Positions 1-6,075 of a stretch of DNA of 10,426 nt are shown here, piece by piece. The first letter of the stretch is position 1; the number at the start of each line of letters is the position of its first letter. The notes under the pieces were generated by a model, which was given only the letters and a program-made list of their open reading frames with translations, was not told where the DNA came from and made no database searches. The position numbers and the translations under genes were made by a program. The stretch comes from Kiritimatiellales bacterium (GTDB lineage: Bacteria; Verrucomicrobiota; Kiritimatiellia; Kiritimatiellales; Pontiellaceae): assembly GCA_021734595.1 (NCBI GenBank), contig JAIPIO010000141.1, positions 1 through 10,426 of the forward strand. Direction: 5' to 3'.

Positions 1-272
1 GGCAATATATTGACAGCCTGTGGCAAAGCCATAGTAGTAACGGAGAAGAACGTTTGCGCTGAAGGCGCACTAGATTGACAGCCTATGGCGAAGCCATAGG
101 AGTAACTAGGCAGAGGGGTTGCGCTGAAGGGGCAATATATTGACAGCCTGTGGCGAAGCCATAGGAGTAACTAGGCAGAGGGGTTGCGCTGAAGGCGCAA
201 TATATTAACAGCCTATGGCGAAGCCATAGGGAAAGAATCGTAAACAAAGGGATTGTCCTGAAGGGGCAATAC
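1..272 (+). repeat. Tandem 65-bp hairpin repeat array, four units
   Basis: The anchor TTGACAGCC recurs at 10, 75 and 140, and as TTAACAGCC at 205, an exact 65-bp period. Each unit has two hairpins. The first is CCTATGGC-GAA-GCCATAGG (17-34, 82-100, 147-165, 212-230), with G/T wobble changes in some copies. The second has a constant TGAAG loop: TGCGC/GCGCA at 55-69, TTGCGC/GCGCAA at 184-200, and ATTGTCC/GGGCAAT at 252-270 in the last unit. That last unit has a different tail, beginning GGGAAAGAATCG at 229. Bases 1-9 are the end of a further unit cut by the window. Such arrays are typical of REP-like sequences next to Y1 transposases, and they are probably substrates or non-autonomous derivatives of the adjacent element. 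Short ORFs reading through the array are not genes. Confidence 0.9.
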
Positions 273-288
273 AAAGAATGGTCTGAAA

Positions 289-741
289 ATGCCACAGTCA
301 TTTTGCCAGTTGTATGTGCATATCGTGTTCAGCACGAAAAACCATGAACCGTATCTGGGCGAAACCATTCGACCCAAGGTTCATGCGTATATGGCAGGCA
401 TTCTCCGTAAACTGGGCTGTTCCTCTGTTGTTGTAGGCGGATTTGTTGACCACGTTCATTGTTTGTGTATGTTGAACAAGATGGAATCCGCCGTGAAAAT
501 AATCCAGCAGCTGAAGCAGGATTCATCGAAATATGTGAAAACGCTGGATGACCGCCTAGCGCCGTTTGGATGGCAGAGAGGATACGGATTATTTTCAATC
601 AGTCCGACCCATTTGGATTCTGTGCGCAAATATATCGAAGGACAGGTTGAGCATCATCGGGTGAAGTCCTTCAAAGAGGAGTACACGGGGTTTTTGAAGA
701 AGTACAACATTGAGTTTGATGAGAAATATGTGTGGGACTGA
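289..741 (+). CDS. tnpA: IS200-like Y1/HUH transposase
   Basis: This 150-aa protein has the normal length for the Y1_Tnp (IS200/IS605 TnpA, REP-associated) family. Visible family features are the N-terminal segment VHIVFSTKN (10-18), the HUH metal-binding motif D-H-V-H (H55, H57), the W-Q-R-G-Y-G block (95-100), the catalytic tyrosine Y115 in YIEGQ, and a C-terminal DEKYVWD. All catalytic residues are present, so it may be active. The family cuts and rejoins single-stranded DNA at sites next to hairpins, here presumably those in the flanking repeats. No good ribosome-binding site precedes the ATG. A three-codon ATG-GTC-TGA mini-ORF (278-286) ends just before the start, consistent with the weak translation usual for IS200 transposases. 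Its base composition is more AT-rich than that of the redox genes downstream. Confidence 0.95.
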   Translation: MPQSFCQLYVHIVFSTKNHEPYLGETIRPKVHAYMAGILRKLGCSSVVVGGFVDHVHCLCMLNKMESAVKIIQQLKQDSSKYVKTLDDRLAPFGWQRGYGLFSISPTHLDSVRKYIEGQVEHHRVKSFKEEYTGFLKKYNIEFDEKYVWD

Positions 742-746
742 CTGTG

Positions 747-763
747 TTGCCCCTACAGGGCAA
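747..763 (+). repeat. Stem-loop just after tnpA stop
   Basis: TTGCCC-CTACA-GGGCAA forms a perfect 6-bp stem with a 5-base loop, beginning five bases after the transposase stop codon. No T-run follows, so it is more likely an element-end hairpin than a rho-independent terminator. Confidence 0.6.
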
Positions 764-787
764 ACAGGCGTGGGGATCGACCCGGTT

Positions 788-806
788 CATGGGACGTTGC
801 CCCATG
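788..806 (+). repeat. Second stem-loop in tnpA 3' flank
   Basis: CATGGG and CCCATG pair across a 7-base loop (ACGTTGC). It belongs to the non-coding segment between the transposase and the fifth repeat copy (742-855), which holds no gene. Confidence 0.55.
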
Positions 807-857
807 CTGGAATTGTGTTGTGCCGTTGGTACACCTAAAGAGGCAGGGCAGAAGGTT

Positions 858-945
858 TGCGCTGAAGGCGCATTGGATTGACAGCCTGTGGTGAAGCCAT
901 AGGGAAAGAATCGTAAACGAAGGAATTGCCCTGAAGGGGCAATAC
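858..945 (+). repeat. Fifth repeat copy, downstream of tnpA
   Basis: This segment has the same orientation and order as the left array: TGCGC-TGAAG-GCGCA (858-872), TTGACAGCC (878-886), hairpin CCTGTGGT-GAA-GCCATAGG (885-903), then the variant tail ending in ATTGCCC-TGAAG-GGGCAAT (925-943). The tail matches that of the last left-hand unit (229-270) with only a few substitutions. Those in the stems keep pairing, directly or as wobbles. It ends about 35 bases before the next gene and may influence its 5' leader. Confidence 0.85.
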
Positions 946-980
946 AAAAATAGCCGGGGAAGAATCCACGGAATAAATGA

Positions 981-3359
981 ATGAACGAAGAAACAGACAT
1001 TTCAATGGTTGATCAAATCGTCGAGGAGCTTGGGCGCGGCCAGGAGTCGCTGATCCCGATTCTGCAGGCGGTGCAGAAGCAGTATAAATTTCTGCCGGAA
1101 GAGGCGCTGCGCCGCGTATGCGAAATCAGCGACATTACGCCGGCGGCGATCGAAGGCGTTTCGACCTTTTTCTCGCAGTTCCGCCGTATGCCGATCGGCA
1201 AGCATATGATCAGCGTGTGCGACGGCACGGCCTGCCACGTGAAGGGCGCGGAGGCGGTGTACAAGGCCGTGATGCACGACCTGAAGATTGAAGAGGGCGA
1301 CACGGACGCGGAGGGTGTGTTTACCGTGCAGAAGGTGGCCTGTCTCGGCTGTTGCACGCTGGCGCCGGCGGTGCAGATCGATGGCGTGACCTACGGCCAT
1401 GTGCGCACCGATACCGTCAATCACATGATTGCGGATTACCTGGAAAACGAAGCCAACCGTCCGGTACGCGCCGAACGCGGCGGTCCGGATGCCGAACCGG
1501 TGGGCGAAGTGCGCATTGGCCTGGGTTCCTGCTGCGTGGCCGGTGGCAGCGCCAAGATCCGCGATGCGCTGGAGGATACGCTCGACAAACTCGATTGCGC
1601 GGTCGATATCAAGCCGGTCGGCTGCGTAGGCATGTGCCACCGCACCCCGCTGGTGGAGGTGATCATTCCGGGAAACGAACCGAAGCTCTATGCCAAGGTT
1701 GAGCCGGAGGACATTCCCGAAATCATTTCGCGCCATTTTACGCCGGACAAGCCGTTCATCAAGGTGCGCGCGGCGGCGAACCGCATGCTGGAGCGGATGT
1801 ATGCGACGGAGGTGCGCGATGCGCCGGAACGCCACGCGCTCGATGTACGCGAAAAACCGGTGACCGACTTCCTCGGGCGTGAGAAGCATCTTGCCACCGA
1901 GCTGTGCGGCATCCTGAACCCGTCCGACATGGAGGAATACCGGCGGCTCAACGGTTTCCAATCATTGGAAAAAATATTTGCCGGAAATTCTCAGAGCGAA
2001 GCGGAGACCCCGATTGTGCGGGACAGTGATTGGATTATCGACGAGATCAAGCAGAGCGGTTTGCGCGGTCGCGGTGGCGGCGGGTTCCCGACCGGCATCA
2101 AATGGGGCATCGTCAAGAATGCGCCCGGCGAAAAGAAATATTTGATTCTCAACGGCGACGAGGGCGATCCGGGCGCGTTCATGGACCGGATGATTATGGA
2201 ATCCTATCCGCTGCGAGTGATCGAGGGAATGATCATCGCGTCCTATGCGGTCGGCGCGCATGAAGGCATTTTGTACATCCGTGCGGAATATCCGCTGGCG
2301 GTGAAACGGGTGCGGCAGGCCATTGCGGACTGCGAGGCGGCGGGGTTGCTGGGCGATGATGTTTTTGGCAGCGGCCATTCGCTGCGCCTGCGGATTATGG
2401 AGGGGGCCGGGGCGTTTGTCTGCGGCGAGGAGTCGGCGCTGATCGCCTCGCTGGAAGGCCGGCGCGGCATGCCGGCGTTCCGCCCGCCGTTCCCGGCGAT
2501 CAAGGGGTTGCACGGTTGCCCGACGTTGGTGAACAATGCGGAAACCTACTCGCTGCTGCCATGGATCATCCGCAACGGCGCGGAAAAATTTGCCGAGCTG
2601 GGCACCGAAAAAAGCAAGGGCACCAAGGTGTTTTCGCTGGCGGGCAAGATTGAGCGCGGCGGACTGATCGAAGTGCCAATGGGGATCACCATCCGCGAGG
2701 TGGTGGAGGAGATTGGCGGGGGCATTGCCAATGGCCGCAAATTCAAGGCGGTACAGATCGGCGGGCCTTCGGGCGGCTGCATCCCGGCGTCGCTGGCCGA
2801 CACCACGGTCGACTTCGAAGCGCTGACGGCGGTTGGCGCCATGATGGGTTCCGGCGGATTCGTGGTGTTGGACGACAGCGATTGCATGGTGGAAATGGCA
2901 AAATATTTCCTCTCCTTCACGCAGGGCGAGTCGTGTGGGAAATGTACGCCATGTCGCGTGGGCACCAAGCGCATGCTCGAAATCCTGACCCGTTTGTGCG
3001 AGGGCGGCGGCAAGCCGGGCGACATCGAAAAGCTGGAACACCTGGCCAAGGTGGTGAAAAGCCAAAGCCTGTGTGGATTGGGCAAGACCGCACCCAACCC
3101 GGTGCTGACCACCATCAAGTATTTCCGCGAGGAATTCGAGGCGCACATCGAAGGCCGCTGCCCGGCGGGCAAGTGCGAGAAACTGATTACCTACTCGATC
3201 AACGACGATTGCATCGGTTGCAGCAAGTGCGCGCAGGAATGCCCGGTGGATGCCATCAGCGGAGATCCATACAGTGTTTACGAAATCGATCCCGAGCAAT
3301 GCATCCGTTGCGACGGGTGCCGCCAGATTTGCCCGGTTGATGCCGTTGAGGTGAAGTAA
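981..3359 (+). CDS. NuoE-NuoF fusion flavoprotein, HydB/StnB-like
   Basis: This is a cytosolic NADH-oxidising (diaphorase) subunit of 792 aa. Domains in order: NuoE-type [2Fe-2S] thioredoxin fold (about 1-155; C80, C85, C121, C125); a second thioredoxin-like [2Fe-2S] domain (about 176-255; C184/C185, C215, C219) as at the N-terminus of HydB/HndC; NuoF core with FMN loop GRGGGGFPTG (363-372), NADH loop GDEGDPGAF (392-400) and N3 [4Fe-4S] ligands C652, C655, C658, C698; and a 2x[4Fe-4S] ferredoxin (C744, C747, C750, C754; C774, C777, C780, C784). All ligands are intact. In HydABC and Stn enzymes the NuoE and NuoF parts are usually separate proteins; here they are one chain. ATG 981 fits the NuoE N-terminus and has GGA about 8 bases upstream; M9 (1005) is a less likely start. 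The C-terminal ferredoxin argues against respiratory complex I and for a soluble, possibly bifurcating, complex with the protein at 4667-6061. Confidence 0.93.
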   Translation: MNEETDISMVDQIVEELGRGQESLIPILQAVQKQYKFLPEEALRRVCEISDITPAAIEGVSTFFSQFRRMPIGKHMISVCDGTACHVKGAEAVYKAVMHDLKIEEGDTDAEGVFTVQKVACLGCCTLAPAVQIDGVTYGHVRTDTVNHMIADYLENEANRPVRAERGGPDAEPVGEVRIGLGSCCVAGGSAKIRDALEDTLDKLDCAVDIKPVGCVGMCHRTPLVEVIIPGNEPKLYAKVEPEDIPEIISRHFTPDKPFIKVRAAANRMLERMYATEVRDAPERHALDVREKPVTDFLGREKHLATELCGILNPSDMEEYRRLNGFQSLEKIFAGNSQSEAETPIVRDSDWIIDEIKQSGLRGRGGGGFPTGIKWGIVKNAPGEKKYLILNGDEGDPGAFMDRMIMESYPLRVIEGMIIASYAVGAHEGILYIRAEYPLAVKRVRQAIADCEAAGLLGDDVFGSGHSLRLRIMEGAGAFVCGEESALIASLEGRRGMPAFRPPFPAIKGLHGCPTLVNNAETYSLLPWIIRNGAEKFAELGTEKSKGTKVFSLAGKIERGGLIEVPMGITIREVVEEIGGGIANGRKFKAVQIGGPSGGCIPASLADTTVDFEALTAVGAMMGSGGFVVLDDSDCMVEMAKYFLSFTQGESCGKCTPCRVGTKRMLEILTRLCEGGGKPGDIEKLEHLAKVVKSQSLCGLGKTAPNPVLTTIKYFREEFEAHIEGRCPAGKCEKLITYSINDDCIGCSKCAQECPVDAISGDPYSVYEIDPEQCIRCDGCRQICPVDAVEVK
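1955..1971. repeat. TTCCA-N5-TGGAA palindrome, copy 1
   Basis: TTTCCAATCATTGGAAA is a perfect 17-bp palindrome around a central C. Here it encodes FQSLE in the linker before the NuoF core. The inner 15 bp recur identically at 5576-5590. Confidence 0.6.
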
Positions 3360-3368
3360 GGAAAGTGA

Positions 3369-3432
3369 TGACCGTAAAGACGCGAAGGGGATAGTAATTG
3401 AAAAGCCTCCTTTCGTTGCGTCTTGGCGGTCA
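3369..3432. repeat. Imperfect inverted repeat after the NuoEF gene
   Basis: The left arm (3369-3388, TGACCG..AAGACGC..GAAGG) pairs with the right arm (3409-3432) through blocks of 6 and 7 matching bases plus a shorter inner block, around a 20-base loop. No T-run follows. It could slow or end transcription after the NuoEF gene, or be a dispersed palindromic repeat marking the edge of an insertion. The rest of the 159-bp gap up to 3518 holds no gene. A small dyad, TTGCA-AAA-TGCAA (3484-3496), lies 22 bases before the next start codon. Confidence 0.6.
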
Positions 3433-3518
3433 ATAAACAGCGGTGGATAAGCCATGCCAGATTTAAAGACAACCGGAATGTTGTTGCAAAATGCAAATCA
3501 ATTGGCAGATTACAACAA

Positions 3519-4673
3519 ATGATTGATAGAGCGATAGAACCTGTTGTTGAAAAACGGCTTGCGGATTTTCCGGCTGTTGCGCTTTTAGGTGCCAGACAGA
3601 GCGGAAAGACCACGTTGGCTAAAATGCTCGGTGGGGAATATTATGACCTTGAGACGGATGCAGATCGGTTGAAGGTTGATCTGAATTGGGATCGACTGGT
3701 TTCCGGCACCCGGTTGATTGTGCTGGATGAGGCGCAAGCCTTCCCTGAAATCTTTCCTCGCATACGATCAGCGATAGACCAGATGCGGGGTCGAAACGGG
3801 CGTTTTCTGCTGCTTGGATCGGTGGCTCCGGCATTGATGCGGCAAGTATCGGAATCGCTGGCTGGGCGTCTGGCCATGGTTGAATTGCACCCGCTCTCGC
3901 TACAGGAAATCGGTGTCGCTGAAATCGACCGCCTTTGGCTTTGCGGTGGGTTCCCGGACGGTGGTGTGCTGGGTACGGATACGATGCCGGAATGGCAACA
4001 GAACTATCTTGCGCTACTGGTTCAACGCGACCTTCCGCAATGGGGGCTCCCGTCCAAGCCGCAGGTGACGGAGCGCTTCTTGAAGATGATCGCCGCCGTC
4101 CATGGCAGCACGTGGAATGCTTCGTCTATTGCAAAAAGCCTTGGACTTAACCACCAGACGGTGAATACATATCTGGACTATTTGGAAGGCGCCTACTTGG
4201 TTCGTCGCCTTCAACCTTATTTTGCGAATGCGAAAAAACGGTTGGTGAAGCGCCCGAAGGTATTCGTGCGGGATACCGGTTTGCTGCATGCGTTGCTCGG
4301 CATATCCTCGGTGGACCGGCTTCTTTCGCAGCCATGGGTTGGCGTGAGCTGGGAGGGGTTTGTTGTTGAGCAGATTATCTCATTTTTGCACTCAAACGGA
4401 TGGGGGCATGTACAGCCGTATTACTTCCGAACCAGCGACCGCTATGAAATTGATCTTGTGCTGGATGCGGGAAATGAGCGATGGGCGATTGAAGTGAAGC
4501 TTTCCAGCAATCCTTCCGTTGGGGATATGGAAAGATTGGGCAAGGTGGGGGGAATGATTGGGGCAACTAAGCGGATACTTGTTTCTAGAACATTGGAATG
4601 CATGGATGAGAACGATTCGGTCTCCACCAATTTGTCTGGAATGCTCGATTTGCTGGGAGAATTTAAATGGTAA
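3519..4673 (+). CDS. AAA ATPase with DUF4143 domain
   Basis: This 384-aa protein belongs to the AAA_14/DUF4143 family. Walker A is GARQSGKTT (24-32) and Walker B is LIVLDEAQ (66-73), followed by FLLLGS (97-101) as sensor strand. The C-terminal half (from about 184) has a winged-helix-like segment (about 198-230) and then a PD-(D/E)xK-like nuclease fold with WEGFVVE (278-284), D312 and E325-V-K327. The cellular role of the family is not settled; its genes are scattered and often near mobile DNA. M1 is set at 3519 because the family normally begins close to IxR-xIEPxVEKRL; the 32 codons upstream in frame look unrelated. No clear ribosome-binding site is seen. The gene separates two redox subunits expected to act together, looks AT-richer than both, and overlaps the next gene by 7 bases, so it is probably a later arrival. 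Confidence 0.9.
   Translation: MIDRAIEPVVEKRLADFPAVALLGARQSGKTTLAKMLGGEYYDLETDADRLKVDLNWDRLVSGTRLIVLDEAQAFPEIFPRIRSAIDQMRGRNGRFLLLGSVAPALMRQVSESLAGRLAMVELHPLSLQEIGVAEIDRLWLCGGFPDGGVLGTDTMPEWQQNYLALLVQRDLPQWGLPSKPQVTERFLKMIAAVHGSTWNASSIAKSLGLNHQTVNTYLDYLEGAYLVRRLQPYFANAKKRLVKRPKVFVRDTGLLHALLGISSVDRLLSQPWVGVSWEGFVVEQIISFLHSNGWGHVQPYYFRTSDRYEIDLVLDAGNERWAIEVKLSSNPSVGDMERLGKVGGMIGATKRILVSRTLECMDENDSVSTNLSGMLDLLGEFKW
4655..4659 (+). promoter_or_regulatory. Ribosome-binding site of the 464-aa redox gene
   Basis: GGGAG lies 7 bases before ATG 4667 and inside the last codons of the ATPase gene. The redox gene is therefore likely translated by coupling to, or at least in the same transcript as, the ATPase. 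Confidence 0.7.
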
Positions 4674-6061
4674 AACTGAAGATAAACGGAATGGAAGTGA
4701 GTGTTGATCCGGGTGCGACGGTGCTGGAGGCGGCGCAGCAAATCGGGGTGGAAATCCCGACGCTGTGCTGGCGGAAGGATTTGCCGCCGGCGACGTCCTG
4801 CATGCTGTGTGTGGTTAAAAACGTTAAGACCGGGCAACTGCTGCCGTCCTGTTCGGCCCCGGCGGTCGACGGGCTGGAAGTGGAGACCGACTGCGAGGAA
4901 GTGCTCGAAGCGCGGCGGGACATTCTGAACCTGCTGCTCAGCGAGCATGTGGGCGACTGCGAAGCGCCGTGCCGCCGTATCTGTCCGGCAAGTCTCGATA
5001 TTCCGTCCATGCTGCGCAAGATCGGCGATGGCGACACGGAAGCCGCGGCGTGGATTGCCAAGCGCGATCTGGCGATTCCGGCGATACTCGGCTACGTCTG
5101 CCCTGCACCCTGCGAAAAAGGCTGCCGCCGTGCGCAGATCGACTCATCGATTACTATTCGTGAGCTACATCGCGATGTGGGTAGGGCTCGCTGTCCCAGC
5201 GAGCCGCGGACGGCTGGGACAGCCGTCCCTACCTTTGAGTTTCCAATGTCTGGGAAAAGAGTTGCCGTGATTGGAAGCGGACCGGCTGGGCTTTCCAGTG
5301 CTTGGAAACTTCGTCAGCTCGGCCACGCCTGCACCATATTCGACGGGGCGGCGGAGGCCGGCGGCGCATTGCTGGAGCTGCCGGAGGAAAAACTGCCGCG
5401 CGCGGTGCTGGTTGCGGAGATCGAATCGCTGAAAGCCGCGGGGATTGAATTTGTCCTGGGAACGGCATCGCCGGAAACAACCGGTTTCGATGCCGTGGTT
5501 GAGCCGGAGGAGCATAAGCTGGCGGTGAAGGCGGTGGCCAACGGCAAGGCGGCGGCAGAGAAGATTGATGGCGAGTTCCAATCATTGGAACCCGCGCAAC
5601 GATTTGATTCCAAGATCGGGAAACTGCGCGAGAGCGAAGCGCAGCAGTTCCTTGCAAACTGTCCCCAAGCAGCTACTGATGAAATGCAGAAAGAGGCGGC
5701 ACGCTGCCTGCACTGCGACTGCCGCAAACCGGTGAGCTGCAAACTGCGCAAATACGCCGAGCAATACGGCGCCAAACAAAGTTTCTACGAGGCGGTGGAG
5801 CGCAAGCACATCGAACTGATCGGCCATGCCGGCGAGGTGGTTTTTGAGCCGGGCAAATGCATTAAGTGCGGACTTTGTGTGCAAATTACTAAACGCGCAG
5901 GCGAAGAACTGGGTCTTACTTTTGTTGGACGCGGTTTTAACACGAAGGTTAAGGTGCCGTTTAACGAGTCGTTGGAGGATGGTTTGAAGAAAGTCGCACG
6001 CGAGTGCGTCGAGGCCTGTCCGACAGGGGCGCTCGCATTCCGCGATGCAGATGAGAAATAA
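4667..6061 (+). CDS. NuoG/GltD-like Fe-S flavoprotein lacking NAD(P) domain
   Basis: This 464-aa redox protein is probably the partner of the NuoE-NuoF fusion. Domains in order: NuoG-type [2Fe-2S] ferredoxin (1-75; C34, C45, C48, C62); GltD/NfnB-like N-terminal Fe-S region (H94, C98, C102, C106; C145, C149, C153); FAD-type Rossmann start GSGPAGL (203-209) with GG at 232-233 and LPEEKLP (238-244); then an abrupt step from FDAVV (274-278) to a helix KLAVKAVANGKAAAEKI (284-300) that in GltD relatives follows the NAD(P) domain. The GGGN-type NAD(P) motif and the late FAD GD motif are missing. The C-terminal part has C347/C350/C352/C358 and a NuoG-like ferredoxin in which C398, C401, C404 and C451 can bind one cluster; the second cluster's ligands are mostly lost (T408, K441, A444). 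Domain order recalls StnC of Sporomusa-type transhydrogenase (recalled, not searched). Residues 172-189 come from a palindromic repeat. Electron acceptor unknown. Confidence 0.85.
   Translation: MVKLKINGMEVSVDPGATVLEAAQQIGVEIPTLCWRKDLPPATSCMLCVVKNVKTGQLLPSCSAPAVDGLEVETDCEEVLEARRDILNLLLSEHVGDCEAPCRRICPASLDIPSMLRKIGDGDTEAAAWIAKRDLAIPAILGYVCPAPCEKGCRRAQIDSSITIRELHRDVGRARCPSEPRTAGTAVPTFEFPMSGKRVAVIGSGPAGLSSAWKLRQLGHACTIFDGAAEAGGALLELPEEKLPRAVLVAEIESLKAAGIEFVLGTASPETTGFDAVVEPEEHKLAVKAVANGKAAAEKIDGEFQSLEPAQRFDSKIGKLRESEAQQFLANCPQAATDEMQKEAARCLHCDCRKPVSCKLRKYAEQYGAKQSFYEAVERKHIELIGHAGEVVFEPGKCIKCGLCVQITKRAGEELGLTFVGRGFNTKVKVPFNESLEDGLKKVARECVEACPTGALAFRDADEK
5181..5232. repeat. 52-bp double-hairpin palindromic element inside CDS
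   Basis: The outer arms GTAGGG (5181-5186) and CCCTAC (5227-5232) enclose two perfect hairpins: CTCGCT-GTCCC-AGCGAG (5187-5203) and ACGGCT-GGGAC-AGCCGT (5210-5226), separated by CCGCGG. The two loops, GTCCC and GGGAC, are complementary. The two 26-bp halves also pair with each other at 20 of 26 positions. It is translated in frame as residues 172-189 of the 464-aa redox protein, in the linker between the Fe-S region and the FAD fold. Confidence 0.85.
5292..5308. repeat. TTCCA-N5-TGGAA palindrome, copy 2
   Basis: TTTCCAGTGCTTGGAAA has 6-base arms around GTGCT and lies in the FAD-motif helix codons. A degenerate relative, TTTCCA-ATGTC-TGGGAAA, lies at 5240-5257, just after the 52-bp element. 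Confidence 0.45.
5576..5590. repeat. TTCCA-N5-TGGAA palindrome, copy 3
   Basis: TTCCAATCATTGGAA is identical to the core of copy 1 and again encodes FQSLE, here in a linker with no obvious homology to the site in the NuoEF gene. Confidence 0.6.
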
Positions 6062-6075
6062 GGCGAGGTTACAGG

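Larger units (their letters stand above)
205..945 (+). mobile_element. IS200-like element with flanking hairpin repeats
   Basis: A Y1 transposase gene lies between two near-identical direct repeat copies, at about 205-272 and 878-945. Both end in the same variant tail and a hairpin of the form ATTGYCC-TGAAG-GGGCAAT. The 3' flank also holds stem-loops at 747-763 and 788-806. No terminal inverted repeats or target duplication are seen. This is expected for IS200/IS605-type elements, which use subterminal hairpins and single-stranded transposition. The exact ends cannot be fixed from one copy; the given limits include both flanking repeat copies. No TnpB/IscB partner gene is present. Confidence 0.65.

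Noticed and set aside
1..272. Possible CRISPR array
   Set aside because: The whole 65-bp unit is repeated, with no unique spacers, and a Y1 transposase follows rather than cas genes.
83..301. Small minus-strand ORF in the repeats
   Set aside because: It is a read-through of the repeat units, and the peptide itself is repetitive (YGFATGCQ...).
878..906. TTGACA in the repeat as a -35 promoter box for the NuoEF gene
   Set aside because: It is a perfect hexamer, but the sequence 17 bases later (AGGGAA) is not a -10 box, and the same hexamer recurs as part of the repeat.
981..3359. Part of respiratory complex I (nuoEF)
   Set aside because: The extra [2Fe-2S] domain and the C-terminal 2x[4Fe-4S] ferredoxin are features of Hyd/Stn enzymes, and no other nuo genes are nearby.
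1962..3455. Long ORF of 497 codons on the minus strand
   Set aside because: It is antisense to the NuoF core, has low-complexity R/A/H-rich composition typical of a GC-rich shadow frame, and shows no domain.
3423..3518. Upstream extension of the ATPase gene
   Set aside because: The extra 32 residues do not resemble the family, overlap the inverted repeat, and have no ribosome-binding site.
4667..6061. Pseudogene through decay
   Set aside because: The frame is open throughout, cluster ligands are kept on both sides of the missing domain, and a good ribosome-binding site is present.
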